This document shows, one piece after another, positions 28,277 through 37,622 of a DNA stretch of 49,352 bases. The translations under genes were made by a program, and so were the position numbers. The number at the start of each line of letters is the position of its first letter. Within the stretch, counting starts at the first letter, position 1. This DNA is from Crocinitomicaceae bacterium (GTDB lineage: Bacteria > Bacteroidota > Bacteroidia > Flavobacteriales_D > Crocinitomicaceae), in contig JAIPAL010000008.1 of NCBI GenBank assembly GCA_021740085.1, positions 1-49,352 on the forward strand. The letters run 5' to 3'. The notes beneath the pieces are model-generated. The model saw nothing but the letters and a program-made list of their open reading frames with translations, was not told the DNA's origin and ran no database searches.

Positions 28277-29090
28277 TTTGGTACTTCGATCAATAACAGG
28301 GTTGATCTTTGTAACCATCGTTATCGGTTCAATTCTTTGGGGCCCTTACATTCAAGCTATTGTATTTTCAATATTCATGCTCATTGGATTACTTGAATTT
28401 TATCGATTATTTAAAAATCATCCCTTATTAAAAATTAGTAAAGAAATAGGCGTTTTTATTGGTGTTTTTATTTTTGTATTACTTGTCGGCGTAAGCATGA
28501 AAGTATTGCCTGTATTATCCATTGCTTTTATTTTCCCGCTATTTTTTACATTAGTTTTGGTTGAATTGTGGAAAAAACATACCAATCCAATTTTAAATAT
28601 ATCTGTATTAGTATTTGGGATAATCTATGTGGTAATACCATTTTATTTAACCATTGATTTGAACTTAAGAAATACTTTCGTTTTACCCAGTATGGTTGGA
28701 ATGTTTTTATTGATATGGACAAACGACACCTTTGCCTACATTACCGGTAGATTATTCGGAAAAACTAAATTATTTGAACGTATTTCCCCAAAAAAAACGT
28801 GGGAAGGAACAATCGGAGGAATTGTTATGACACTACTATTAGGCTATATTATTGGCCGTTATATCAATGAGGGCCACATTTTCTTTTGGATGATATCTGC
28901 AGCCATCATTGCACCAGGATCTATCTTTGGTGATTTATTAGAGTCGTTATTTAAAAGAAGTCTTCAAATAAAAGATTCTGGAAGTATACTTCCTGGTCAC
29001 GGAGGGATTTTGGATAGATTTGATTCCGCCCTATTTTCAATACCATTTTTTTATTGCTGGAGTATGGTTTATGCTTATTGGTTGTCGTAG
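28269..29090 (+). CDS. cdsA: Phosphatidate cytidylyltransferase
   Basis: Makes CDP-diacylglycerol from phosphatidic acid and CTP. A 273-residue integral membrane protein with about seven hydrophobic segments. The CDS signature is present: SPKKTWEGTIGG, GDLLESLFKRSLQIKDSG and PGHGGILDRFDS, carrying the metal-binding aspartates. The start is ATG 28269, overlapping the DUF2007 stop by 8 bases. psd follows 48 bases later, so the operon makes both CDP-DAG and phosphatidylethanolamine. Confidence 0.96.
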   Translation: MNNLVLRSITGLIFVTIVIGSILWGPYIQAIVFSIFMLIGLLEFYRLFKNHPLLKISKEIGVFIGVFIFVLLVGVSMKVLPVLSIAFIFPLFFTLVLVELWKKHTNPILNISVLVFGIIYVVIPFYLTIDLNLRNTFVLPSMVGMFLLIWTNDTFAYITGRLFGKTKLFERISPKKTWEGTIGGIVMTLLLGYIIGRYINEGHIFFWMISAAIIAPGSIFGDLLESLFKRSLQIKDSGSILPGHGGILDRFDSALFSIPFFYCWSMVYAYWLS

Positions 29091-29138
29091 AAAATTCACA
29101 ATGTTGCCCACGTCGCACTAATTTATTAATTTCCCCAC

Positions 29139-29807
29139 ATGAAATTTCATAGAGAGGGATATTCAATCCTATTAATTTCTTCCATTGCATCGCTAATTAT
29201 TGGTATAACCAACTATTTTCTGGTACTAAAAAATTTACATTGTATTGTTTTTTGGGGTATTGAGGCAATCAATTTAATTTTCTTTATTTTAATTGTACAG
29301 TTTTTTAGGATACCAAAAAGACAAAGAACCTACAACGACGATGAAATAGTTTGCCCAGCTGACGGTGAAATTGTAGTCATTGAAGAAACCTTAGAAAGCG
29401 AATATTTCAATGATACTAGAATACAAGTTTCTATTTTTATGTCACCCTTAAATGTTCATGCGAACTATTACCCCGTTAATGGTGTAGTAAATTATCAAAA
29501 ATATCATCCAGGAAAATTTTTGGTAGCATGGCATCCAAAAAGTAGTACAGAAAATGAACGCGCCACCATGGTAATAAAAACGAAGGAAGGCCAAGAAGTA
29601 CTTATTCGACAAATAGCAGGTGCCGTTGCTAGGCGCATTTGTTATTACAATGAAATAGGAAGTATTGCAAAACAAGGAGAAGAATTCGGTTTTATCAAGT
29701 TTGGCTCAAGAATTGATGTTTTCTTACCTAAGAATACCCAGCTTTCCATTGCAATTGGAGATAAAGTTCAATCTAAATTGACAATACTTGGAAAGATTAA
29801 CAATTAA
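29139..29807 (+). CDS. psd: Phosphatidylserine decarboxylase proenzyme
   Basis: Forms phosphatidylethanolamine from phosphatidylserine at the inner membrane. 222 residues, the short archaeal/Bacteroidota type. Two membrane helices near the N-terminus (about 8-28 and 33-52) precede CPADGEIVVIEE, FMSPLNVHANYYPVNG and the self-cleavage site KFGSRIDVFLP, where Gly189-Ser190 is cut and the serine becomes the pyruvoyl cofactor. No pssA is visible in the window. Confidence 0.95.
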   Translation: MKFHREGYSILLISSIASLIIGITNYFLVLKNLHCIVFWGIEAINLIFFILIVQFFRIPKRQRTYNDDEIVCPADGEIVVIEETLESEYFNDTRIQVSIFMSPLNVHANYYPVNGVVNYQKYHPGKFLVAWHPKSSTENERATMVIKTKEGQEVLIRQIAGAVARRICYYNEIGSIAKQGEEFGFIKFGSRIDVFLPKNTQLSIAIGDKVQSKLTILGKINN

Positions 29808-29833
29808 TTTATAACTTTACAAAAAACAAAATC

Positions 29834-30043
29834 ATGAAAAAATTACTTTTAGTATTGACATTAAGCACATTTGTTGCTCCAATGGCAATTAATACCTATG
29901 CAGCAGCCAATGGTATTAAGGTTGAATTAAATGATGATGACAAGAAAAAGAAGCGTAAGAAAAAGAAATCTTGTTGTGCATCAGAAACAAAATCTTGTGG
30001 CGCAGGCGAACAAAAAGCTTGTTGTTCTAAGAAAGCGAATTAA
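29834..30043 (+). CDS. Secreted Lys- and Cys-rich miniprotein, unknown function
   Basis: 69 residues: a signal peptide with likely cleavage after NTYA, a short linker, an acidic step (NDDD) directly followed by nine basic residues (about 37-45), and five cysteines in CC, C and CC arrangement (47, 48, 55, 63, 64) separated by Ser/Lys/Gly. I do not recognise a named family. The cysteine pairs suggest metal binding or disulfides and the basic run suggests binding to an anionic surface (lipid, nucleic acid or wall); both are inference. It follows psd by 26 bases and ends at a terminator. Confidence 0.8.
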   Translation: MKKLLLVLTLSTFVAPMAINTYAAANGIKVELNDDDKKKKRKKKKSCCASETKSCGAGEQKACCSKKAN

Positions 30044-30057
30044 TTAAAACTAAGATT

Positions 30058-30089
30058 AAAAAAAAACCACCTTACCGGTGGTTTTTTTT
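30058..30089. terminator. Terminator between the miniprotein and the acyl-CoA synthetase
   Basis: A-run, stem CCACC/GGTGG extended by A-T pairs, 5-base loop, and T-run. With both homopolymers it can serve the plus-strand operon and the convergent minus-strand gene. Confidence 0.8.
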
Positions 30090-30090
30090 G

Positions 30091-31863
30091 TTAATTCAAG
30101 TACATATTCGAATATTCGGCTTGATAATTCTCCATTATCTTTTTCCTTTTAAGCTTTAGAGTCGGTGTTAATTCATTCGCCGCAATAGAAAATTCCTTTT
30201 CTAACAAAGCAAACTTTTTGATCTGTTCCCAATTACCATAATCCTTATTATAGGTATTGATTTCCACTCCAATTCGGTCATTAACTAATTTTGATTTCGC
30301 GATATCCGCATTTGAAAGTCCAGTAAAATCTTGATTTTTGTCTTCTGCCCATTCACGAATATAGGCGAAGTTAGGAACGATAAATGCTGCAGGAAATTTT
30401 TCTCCTTCGCCGACTACCATTATTTGTTCAATAAAACGGGACTCTTTAAATTTATTTTCCATGGCTTGAGGAACGATGTATTTTCCTCCAGAGGTCTTAA
30501 AGATTTCTTTTTTACGATCTGTAATTTTCAAAAACTTATCTTCTTGAAACGTTCCGATATCACCGGTGTGAAACCATCCATCCGCATCAAAAACTTCATT
30601 TGTAGCTTCTTCATTTTCAAAATATCCCATCATAACATTTGGGCCTTTAACCAAAATCTCTCCATCCTCGGCAATTTTGACTTCGACTTTCTCAATTAAT
30701 TGACCGACACATCCAATACGAATTCCTTTAACAAAGCAATTTACTGAGACCACAGGTGATGTTTCAGATAAGCCATACCCCTCTAAAATAGGCAAGCCAG
30801 CGGCAAAAAAGATGCGCGCAAGTCTAGGCTGTAAAGCTGCACTACCTGAAGCAATAGCACGGACATTACCACCGAGTGCTTCCTGCCATTTTTTAAAAAT
30901 CAATTTGCGGGCAATTGTTAATTTAAAGGTATACCAAGCACTTTTTCCCATAAAATCGTACTCTTCTGCCAAAGCAACGGCCCAAAAGAACAATTTTCGT
31001 TTTATACCAGAAAGATCCTCCCCTTTCGCCATTATCTTATCGAATACTTTTTCGATTAAACGTGGAACAGCTGAAAAGACCTCAGGCTTCACTTCACGGA
31101 TATTTTCACCAATGGTTTCCATGGATTCTGCAAAATAAACAGAGCAACCTAAATACATATACAAATAATGTAACATGCGTTCATATACATGACAAACAGG
31201 TAAGAAAGAAAGTACTTTCGAACCTTGAGATGCAGGAATAGGCGCTATACAAGCTTCCACATTTGACAATAAATTTATGTGTGAAAGCATCACGCCTTTT
31301 GGATTTCCAGTGGTGCCAGAAGTATAAATAATGGTCACCATATCTTCAGGGGCCACTTCAGCCATACGCTTAATAACCTCACTTTCGTCCACTTTTGCTG
31401 CTTCTTTATGAATCGCTTTCCAATTAGTCGCTCCCTCCACTTCATCAAAAGTAAAAACTGAGCTTAGCGAAGGTGTATTAGACCGGATTTTTTCGACTTT
31501 ATCAAACAATTCTTTATTAGAAACCACGAATAATTTCACAGAAGCATTATTGATAATAAATGTATAATCAGATTCGGAACTGGTTGGATAAAGCGGTACA
31601 AGAATTGCCCCTATTTGTTGGACAGCAATATCAAAGATATTCCATTCTACCCTATTATTAGCCGATACAGAAACACGATCACCTTTTTGCACATTGAGCG
31701 CAATTAGCCCCCTAGAAACAAGCATCACCTCATCGAGAAATTGTTGTGTAGAAGTAGCCACCCAATCACCTGCTATTTTGGTAACAAACATCGTAGCATT
31801 CGGATAATTTTTTACTTGGTGATAGGGAACATCAAAAAGTCTTTTAGCATAAAACATAGGCAT
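30091..31863 (-). CDS. Long-chain acyl-CoA synthetase (AMP-forming)
   Basis: 590 residues of the ANL superfamily, activating fatty acids through acyl-AMP. The P-loop-like motif is IIYTSGTTGNPKGVMLSH (about 178-195), with EGYGLSETSP further on, GWFHTGDIG, and ITDRKKEIFKTSGGKYI near the C-terminus. The C-terminal catalytic lysine region (TLKLKRKKIMENY) is present. Two Met codons (1 and 3) can serve as start. It lies 28 bases downstream of the DASS transporter on the same strand. Confidence 0.92.
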   Translation of the reverse strand: MPMFYAKRLFDVPYHQVKNYPNATMFVTKIAGDWVATSTQQFLDEVMLVSRGLIALNVQKGDRVSVSANNRVEWNIFDIAVQQIGAILVPLYPTSSESDYTFIINNASVKLFVVSNKELFDKVEKIRSNTPSLSSVFTFDEVEGATNWKAIHKEAAKVDESEVIKRMAEVAPEDMVTIIYTSGTTGNPKGVMLSHINLLSNVEACIAPIPASQGSKVLSFLPVCHVYERMLHYLYMYLGCSVYFAESMETIGENIREVKPEVFSAVPRLIEKVFDKIMAKGEDLSGIKRKLFFWAVALAEEYDFMGKSAWYTFKLTIARKLIFKKWQEALGGNVRAIASGSAALQPRLARIFFAAGLPILEGYGLSETSPVVSVNCFVKGIRIGCVGQLIEKVEVKIAEDGEILVKGPNVMMGYFENEEATNEVFDADGWFHTGDIGTFQEDKFLKITDRKKEIFKTSGGKYIVPQAMENKFKESRFIEQIMVVGEGEKFPAAFIVPNFAYIREWAEDKNQDFTGLSNADIAKSKLVNDRIGVEINTYNKDYGNWEQIKKFALLEKEFSIAANELTPTLKLKRKKIMENYQAEYSNMYLN

Positions 31864-31891
31864 AATTTATTAAGCGAATATAACCAAAAGA

Positions 31892-33259
31892 TTATAAAAA
31901 GAATATTCCAAAAAAAGAAATAAGGATAATCCCTATAATATTCAAGATGAAACCGGCCCTTGCCATCTGTCCCATCGATACAAAACCAGAAGAAAAAACA
32001 ATTGCATTCGGCGGAGTTCCCATCGGAAGCATAAAGGCACAACTTGCCGCTAAGGTGAGAGGAATACATAATTGCAGGATATCAAATCCAGCTAATTTTG
32101 CAAAGGCAGCAACAATTGGAACACAAATAACTACCAAGGCTAGGTTCGATAATAATTCTGATGCAAAAATGGTAATAGTGACCATTGCAACAATAATGAC
32201 AAAGATCGATTCATTATTAAACGATGCGAGTACATCCGTTAATAAGGCAACTATACCATTCACTTCTAACATTTTAGCAAGCGCCAATCCACCTCCAAAA
32301 AGCAATAAAATACCCCAAGGCAATTTTTCAGTATCCGACCAATTCAAAAGTGGCTTTTTCGTTTTATTGGCAGGAATAATAAACAATAAGACAGCGCCTA
32401 ATATAGCCACGTTTTCATCGTCGTATTTTACTGGTGTAAGATCATTTATTAAATCCTTAAAGATCCATAAAAGCACCACCCCACCAAAAACTAAGACCAC
32501 CCTAATTTGTTCCGTGGACCAAGCTTTTTTCACAATTTTAAAATCATGTAAATCCAGTCGTTCCTTACCAAGCGAAAAATAAAAATAAACGTACGTAATG
32601 AAAAGCATTAACAAACTAATGGGCAAAGCAATCTTCATCCATTCAAAAAACCCAATGGTAATCCCATAATTTTGTTCTAAAATGGCCGCCATTTGTGTAT
32701 TGGTTGGTGTACCTACAAGTGTGGCCATTCCACCAATACTCGAAGCATAAGCAATCGATAGCACTAAATAAAGACTAAATTTTGATTTTTGATGTGCTAC
32801 AGGAAGAGCGTGAATTATAGCCATTGCCATGGGAAGCATCATTAGCGCAGTTGCAGTATTAGAAATCCACATACTAATCAATCCGGTGCTAAAAATAAAG
32901 CCAAGTAAAATTCTAGGCTTTGAATCTCCAACAATGGTTAATATTCCGTGGGCAATTTGTTCGTGCACCCGCCATTTTTCTAGGCCTAAGGCCAAGATAA
33001 AACCACCTAAAAATAAATAAACGTTGCTATTACCGTAAGCACTTGCTAATTCAGCAGGTTTAAGAATTCCAAGTGGAATTGCTAAAACCAATGGGAGCAG
33101 CGCTGTTAAATAAATGGGAATGATCTCTAAGATCCACAGAAAAACCATTAATCCACCGAGTGCAAGAGCATTCCAAAAAGTAGATTTTCCGCCAGAGATA
33201 AACAAAGTGAAAAAGAAACCAATAAACCCTAAGAAGGCAAAAATTGATTTCCACTTCAT
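31892..33259 (-). CDS. DASS/SLC13 family anion:sodium symporter
   Basis: A 455-residue inner-membrane transporter with about 11-12 hydrophobic segments. The family signatures are NVYLFLGGFILALGLEKW (near 80-97), ISNTATALMMLPMA (first SNT-type motif, near 132-145), GTPTNTQMAA, and the second site PMGTPPNAIVFSSG (about 414-427). Such proteins import di- or tricarboxylates or sulfate with sodium; the substrate cannot be fixed. It sits 9 bases after the 86-residue unknown and 28 bases before the acyl-CoA synthetase. Confidence 0.9.
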   Translation of the reverse strand: MKWKSIFAFLGFIGFFFTLFISGGKSTFWNALALGGLMVFLWILEIIPIYLTALLPLVLAIPLGILKPAELASAYGNSNVYLFLGGFILALGLEKWRVHEQIAHGILTIVGDSKPRILLGFIFSTGLISMWISNTATALMMLPMAMAIIHALPVAHQKSKFSLYLVLSIAYASSIGGMATLVGTPTNTQMAAILEQNYGITIGFFEWMKIALPISLLMLFITYVYFYFSLGKERLDLHDFKIVKKAWSTEQIRVVLVFGGVVLLWIFKDLINDLTPVKYDDENVAILGAVLLFIIPANKTKKPLLNWSDTEKLPWGILLLFGGGLALAKMLEVNGIVALLTDVLASFNNESIFVIIVAMVTITIFASELLSNLALVVICVPIVAAFAKLAGFDILQLCIPLTLAASCAFMLPMGTPPNAIVFSSGFVSMGQMARAGFILNIIGIILISFFGIFFL

Positions 33260-33268
33260 ACTTTTTTC

Positions 33269-33529
33269 TTACTTGTTTAAGGTATTTAATGCATCAACAA
33301 AATAATCCGACTTAGCTTCAATCTCCGTATAAATCGCTCTAAATTCAGCTTTACCTTTTGCCTTATTCATTTTACTTAATTGACCATCTTGAAAATCTGC
33401 CACTTCAGTAATTAATTTTTCAGAAGCCTCTATTTTTTTTGAGTCAGCAATTTGGATAAAATAACACTCATCCACTACATCAAAAACCATTTCATTAAGA
33501 CCTTTCTTTAAACTTCTTTTATTTCCCAT
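33269..33529 (-). CDS. Conserved-looking hypothetical protein, 86 residues
   Basis: A soluble, mostly helical protein (EMVFDVVDECYFIQIADSKK, later a charged helix with KMNKAKGKAEFRAIYTEIEAK). No signal peptide or membrane helix, and no family I can name. It begins a minus-strand run with the DASS transporter and acyl-CoA synthetase. A TACTTTTG motif lies 17 bases upstream, and a 12-base A-run (minus-strand sense) precedes the ATG. Confidence 0.72.
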   Translation of the reverse strand: MGNKRSLKKGLNEMVFDVVDECYFIQIADSKKIEASEKLITEVADFQDGQLSKMNKAKGKAEFRAIYTEIEAKSDYFVDALNTLNK

Positions 33530-33546
33530 TTGTTTTTTTTTTTTAT

Positions 33547-33554
33547 CAAAAGTA
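33547..33554 (-). promoter_or_regulatory. Predicted -7 element of the 86-residue gene / DASS / acyl-CoA synthetase run
   Basis: TACTTTTG on the minus strand, 17 bases before the ATG at 33529; full match to TAnnTTTG. Confidence 0.4.
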
Positions 33555-33591
33555 GTGAGTTTATTCTATCTTTTATTGACATTACCGAAGA

Positions 33592-33599
33592 TATTTTTG
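33592..33599 (+). promoter_or_regulatory. Predicted -7 element of the RlmI-like gene
   Basis: TATTTTTG, 54 bases before the ATG at 33654, in the divergent gap. Confidence 0.4.
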
Positions 33600-33653
33600 T
33601 CTTGTGACGATTGAAAGCGTTACCATGCAATAAGATTAAGTAATTTTACAGGC

Positions 33654-34829
33654 ATGAATTATCCCATTATCCAACTCAGAAAAGCGAAAGATCACTCAGT
33701 ATTAAGAAAGCACCCTTGGGTTTTTTCAGGCGCGATTTATACAGACACCAATGACATAAAAGACGGTGATATCGTTGCCGTTCACAATCATCGAAACGAC
33801 TTTTTAGCCATTGGTCATTTTCAGCATGCGACTATCTCAGTTAGAATACAAACATTTACAAATGAATTGATTAACGAGCATTTTTTCACTGAAAAACTCA
33901 AAAATGCCCTTCAGTTGCGTTATGATTTGGGACTTGACAGCAAAGTAAATTCCATCTTTAGAATCTGTCATGGGGAAGGTGATGGATTGCCAGGATTAAT
34001 CATAGATTACTACAACGGTGTTGCCGTTATTCAATGTCACTCGATAGGCATGTATCGTTGCATAGCGGATATTTCCCTGGCACTTCAAACCATACTAAAG
34101 GGAAAATTAACAGCGATTTATTCCAAATCTTCCGATACGCTTTCAAGTAAAAATGAGATCGAAGACGCCTATTTATTCGGAGCATGTGAGCTACCTCATC
34201 AAGCAATGGAGAATGGTGTTACTTACCAAATTGATTGGATAAATGGACAAAAAACAGGATTTTTTATTGACCAAAGGGAAAACCGAGCGATCCTTGGCAG
34301 GTATGCAAAAGGAAAAAAGATTCTGAATGCATTTTGTTATTCAGGTGGATTCAGTTTACAAGCACTACATAAAGGAGCAAGCATTGTTCATTCCTTAGAT
34401 AGTTCAAAAAAAGCCATCGTTTTAACCGAAGAAAATATCTTACTAAATACATTTAAAGGAAAGCATGCTTGTATTGTTGCAGACGCCATGGAATACCTAA
34501 AAGAGGTGGAAGAAGCGTACGATATTATTGTTATTGATCCACCTGCATTTGCCAAACACCGCGATAAGCGACATCAAGCTATCCAAGGATACAAGCGGTT
34601 GAACGCACACGTTTTCAGGCAAATCAAACCGGGCGGGATGATTTTTACATTTTCGTGCTCACAAGTAGTGGACAAACAACTCTTCACCAATACAATTATC
34701 GCGGCAGCCATTGAAGCAGGTCGAAACATTCGAATTTTAGAACAGTTACACCAACCGGCAGACCATCCAATCAGCGCATTTCATCCAGAAGGAGAGTATT
34801 TAAAAGGTTTAATTTTACAAGTGGAATAA
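33654..34829 (+). CDS. Class I rRNA large-subunit methyltransferase, RlmI-like
   Basis: 391 residues with an N-terminal PUA domain (KHPWVFSGAIYTDTNDIKDGD at about 20-40), a central domain, and a C-terminal Rossmann methyltransferase: GQKTGFFIDQRENR, LNAFCYSGGFSLQALHKGA (SAM motif I), VIDPPAFAKH (motif IV), and FTFSCSQVV. This matches the YccW/RlmI group that methylates C1962 of 23S rRNA, though close paralogues modify other sites. Its stop overlaps the MATE gene start by one base (TAATG). Confidence 0.88.
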   Translation: MNYPIIQLRKAKDHSVLRKHPWVFSGAIYTDTNDIKDGDIVAVHNHRNDFLAIGHFQHATISVRIQTFTNELINEHFFTEKLKNALQLRYDLGLDSKVNSIFRICHGEGDGLPGLIIDYYNGVAVIQCHSIGMYRCIADISLALQTILKGKLTAIYSKSSDTLSSKNEIEDAYLFGACELPHQAMENGVTYQIDWINGQKTGFFIDQRENRAILGRYAKGKKILNAFCYSGGFSLQALHKGASIVHSLDSSKKAIVLTEENILLNTFKGKHACIVADAMEYLKEVEEAYDIIVIDPPAFAKHRDKRHQAIQGYKRLNAHVFRQIKPGGMIFTFSCSQVVDKQLFTNTIIAAAIEAGRNIRILEQLHQPADHPISAFHPEGEYLKGLILQVE

Positions 34830-36157
34830 TGCTTGATTATCGTTACAAAACACTTTTAGGGGTCGCATTACCCATGATGGTTTCGGGATTTATACAATCG
34901 ATCGTATTAATTACCGACGCATCGTTTATTAGCCGTTATTCAACAGAAGCGTTTGACGCCCTAGGAAATGGTGGCTTGATTTACATTACTTTTTACATGA
35001 TGTTATTAGGGATGAGTGATGGCGCACAAATCATTATCGCTAGAAGAATTGGTGAAAATCGCCTTGAAACGATTGGCCGTGTATTTGGGACCAGTTTATT
35101 TACCTTGTTCCTCCTCGCGATAAGCATGTTTTCAATCCTCTATTTTTTATTACCCGATTGGATTATAAGTTATTCAGCCAATAAAAATATTGCTTCACTC
35201 CAAGGAGAATTCCTACACATCCGCTCCTTTTCCTTATTTTTTGCCATGATTACATTATGTATCCAAGCGATGCTGATTGCCAAAGGAAGAACAGTGGTGG
35301 TATTAATTGCCGCATTAATAACCGCTGGAAGTAATGTCTTAATGGCTTATGCTTTCATTTTTGGAAATTTAGGAATGCCTAAATTAGGAATACAAGGGGC
35401 TGCTCTAGCCTCTACATTAGCCGATGCATGTTGTATGCTATTTTTAATTTGTTATTTGATTAGGTCAAAAGAGCGAAAAGAATACCGCTTATTTTCCTAT
35501 TTCTCATTTCAGCTAAAATCATTTGTCGAACTACTAAAAGTGGGCACTCCCCTATTAATACAGGGATTCTTCGCCTTAGCGACCTGGACCATGTTTTTCA
35601 CTTGGATTGAACAAAAAGGGCAATATGATTTAACCGTTTCACAAAATATTAGGTCCATCTACTTTTTAGCCTTCGTCCCTATTTGGGGATTTGCGGGCAC
35701 AACAAAAACCTATATCTCTCAATACATTGGCAGTGGAAAGCTGGAAGCATTACCCATTATACAACGCAGGATCCAATTATTAACTTTTGGTTTTTTACTC
35801 ATTACATTTCATGGTGCTTTATTATATCCTGAGGCATTAATTAGAGCCATTAATCCTGCTGAAATTTACGTGCAAAAAAGCGCCGAGATACTGCGATTAA
35901 TCTCTTGCTCAATATTATTATACGGATTGGTTTCTGTCTATTTTCAAACAATACACGGAAGCGGTAATACCCTCGTATCTATGTCAATTGAAATACTTTC
36001 CGTTGTCATCTATACTGTTTTCAGCTACCTATTCATTAAAGTTTTTCAATGGGACATTTATTGGATTTGGACAGTAGAATATATTTATTTTAGTATTTTA
36101 GGAGGATTGTCCTTGTTTTATTTAACCTTTTACAATTGGAAAAAGAAAGTTTTATAA
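34829..36157 (+). CDS. MATE-family efflux transporter
   Basis: 442 residues with about 12 hydrophobic segments arranged as two homologous halves. MMVSGFIQSIVLITDASFISRYS at the N-terminus and the equivalent LLIQGFFALATWTMFFTWIEQ in the second half follow the MATE pattern; GMSDGAQIIIARRIGE is the loop after helix 2. It exports drugs or metabolites with sodium or proton exchange. It is coupled to the RlmI-like gene by a one-base overlap and ends 14 bases before the TTG start of fmt. Confidence 0.9.
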   Translation: MLDYRYKTLLGVALPMMVSGFIQSIVLITDASFISRYSTEAFDALGNGGLIYITFYMMLLGMSDGAQIIIARRIGENRLETIGRVFGTSLFTLFLLAISMFSILYFLLPDWIISYSANKNIASLQGEFLHIRSFSLFFAMITLCIQAMLIAKGRTVVVLIAALITAGSNVLMAYAFIFGNLGMPKLGIQGAALASTLADACCMLFLICYLIRSKERKEYRLFSYFSFQLKSFVELLKVGTPLLIQGFFALATWTMFFTWIEQKGQYDLTVSQNIRSIYFLAFVPIWGFAGTTKTYISQYIGSGKLEALPIIQRRIQLLTFGFLLITFHGALLYPEALIRAINPAEIYVQKSAEILRLISCSILLYGLVSVYFQTIHGSGNTLVSMSIEILSVVIYTVFSYLFIKVFQWDIYWIWTVEYIYFSILGGLSLFYLTFYNWKKKVL

Positions 36158-36171
36158 GTGATTGCCCGTCG

Positions 36172-37116
36172 TTGCGGATTGTATTTATGGGCACCCCAGC
36201 CTTTGCAGTTAGTACGCTTGAAATAATTTTGGATAGCCATCATCAAGTGGTGGGTGTTGTTACTGCTATGGACAAACCGGCAGGTCGAGGAAAAAAAATT
36301 AAAGAAAGTGATGTCTCAGTCTTTGCGAAAGAACGAGCGTTGAACGTCTTACAACCCGAAAACTTAAAAGACGAGCAGTTTGTGTCTCAGTTAGAAGCGC
36401 TCAAAGCAGATCTATTTGTGGTGGTTGCCTTTCGTATGTTACCAAAAGTAATATGGACGATACCACCAAAAGGCACGATTAATTTACATGCTTCACTATT
36501 ACCTGCATTGCGCGGTGCGGCGCCAATAAATTGGGCAATAATGAATGGGCTCACTGAAACTGGTGTCACTACCTTTTTTATTAATGAAGTTATTGATACA
36601 GGTAAAATTATCGACCAACGCAAAGTATCAATAAGTGAAAACATGAATTGCGGAGAGCTCCATGATTTATTGAAAGATGAAGGAGCGCAATTGTTACTTG
36701 AAACAATCAATCAACTTTCAGGAGGAGGTATCCAAGCAAAGGAACAGGAATCAAAGGTATCGACGGAAGCCCCGAAAATATTTAAGAAAGATGGTGAAAT
36801 TAATTGGAAAAATACAGCACTTTCCATCCACAACCAAATAAGAGGATTGTCTCCTTACCCAGCAGCATGGTGTCTGCTCTACAATGAAAAAAAGAAGGCC
36901 TATTTTCAGTTCAAGATTTTCACTTCACACATAAGCGAAGCGAAGCATCAATACCACAACACAAAGTTATCAACGGGTGAAAACGGCATCCTTTTCCCTT
37001 GTTCAGATGGCATGATCGCTATTTCCGAATTACAAGCCGAAGGAAAAACACGTATGCATTATAAAGCATTCCTTGCTGGCAACGATATTAATGAATGGCA
37101 CATTACCCCAGAATAG
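36172..37116 (+). CDS. fmt: Methionyl-tRNA formyltransferase, TTG start
   Basis: 314 residues. The N-terminus LRIVFMGTPAFAVSTLEIIL lines up with the MRIVFMGTP start of the family when TTG 36172 is taken as initiator; no ATG exists before Met6 of this frame. N-10-formyl-THF binding motifs follow: INLHASLLPALRGAAPINWAI (about 104-124), with the catalytic Asn/His, and TGVTTFFINEVIDTGKI. The C-terminal OB-like domain has INWKNTALSIHNQIRGLSPYPAAW. A TTG at 36136, inside the MATE gene, would add 12 residues and is less likely. No Shine-Dalgarno sequence is visible. Confidence 0.93.
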   Translation: MRIVFMGTPAFAVSTLEIILDSHHQVVGVVTAMDKPAGRGKKIKESDVSVFAKERALNVLQPENLKDEQFVSQLEALKADLFVVVAFRMLPKVIWTIPPKGTINLHASLLPALRGAAPINWAIMNGLTETGVTTFFINEVIDTGKIIDQRKVSISENMNCGELHDLLKDEGAQLLLETINQLSGGGIQAKEQESKVSTEAPKIFKKDGEINWKNTALSIHNQIRGLSPYPAAWCLLYNEKKKAYFQFKIFTSHISEAKHQYHNTKLSTGENGILFPCSDGMIAISELQAEGKTRMHYKAFLAGNDINEWHITPE

Positions 37117-37204
37117 TAAAGAGAAAAAAAGAACATTATTTATTTTTTTCTAGGTAGTTGTTATTTGCTAAAAAAAGTTAATTTTAAAACTCAAAGTAGG
37201 ACTT

Positions 37205-37558
37205 ATGGATGACTTTAAAGCAAATAAAAACCAACTAGACCAAGAACTAGATCGCTTTATCACCTTACTTGGTGATTTATTACCCCATTATCATTCGCTA
37301 TTAGAAAAAGATAAATTATCAGAGGACGAACTTAAGCGTTTAGGGGAAATTGAACATTATTTATTAGGTGTAAATGCTAAAATAATTGAAATTAAAAAAC
37401 AATTAGAGCAAGATCTTTTTGGCCAATCTTTAAATGTCTATTACCAGCTAAAAGTTCAGGCAATAGAGGGAAATCCACATTCTAAGTTAAAATTAGAGAA
37501 AATGCGAGATGCATTTGCAGAAGCATTAAGTGCAGGTGAGATCATCAATTATAACTGA
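37205..37558 (+). CDS. Hypothetical protein, helical/coiled-coil, 117 residues
   Basis: Highly charged and helix-prone (NKNQLDQELDRFITLLGDLL; KKQLEQDLFGQSLNVYYQLK), with no signal peptide and no membrane helix. I do not recognise a family. It stands alone between fmt and gpsA with gaps of 88 and 64 bases. Confidence 0.7.
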   Translation: MDDFKANKNQLDQELDRFITLLGDLLPHYHSLLEKDKLSEDELKRLGEIEHYLLGVNAKIIEIKKQLEQDLFGQSLNVYYQLKVQAIEGNPHSKLKLEKMRDAFAEALSAGEIINYN

Positions 37559-37622
37559 TTGTCGCTAATGCTATTTTGATAGGAAGTAGACAAACTCTTG
37601 TGATTTTTTTATCTTTACATCC

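Noticed and set aside
33533-33544. Run of 12 T upstream of the 86-residue gene as a phase-variation tract
   Set aside because: It lies between the promoter and the start codon, not in the reading frame, and gap A/T runs are common here; no second tract or typical phase-variable gene is present.
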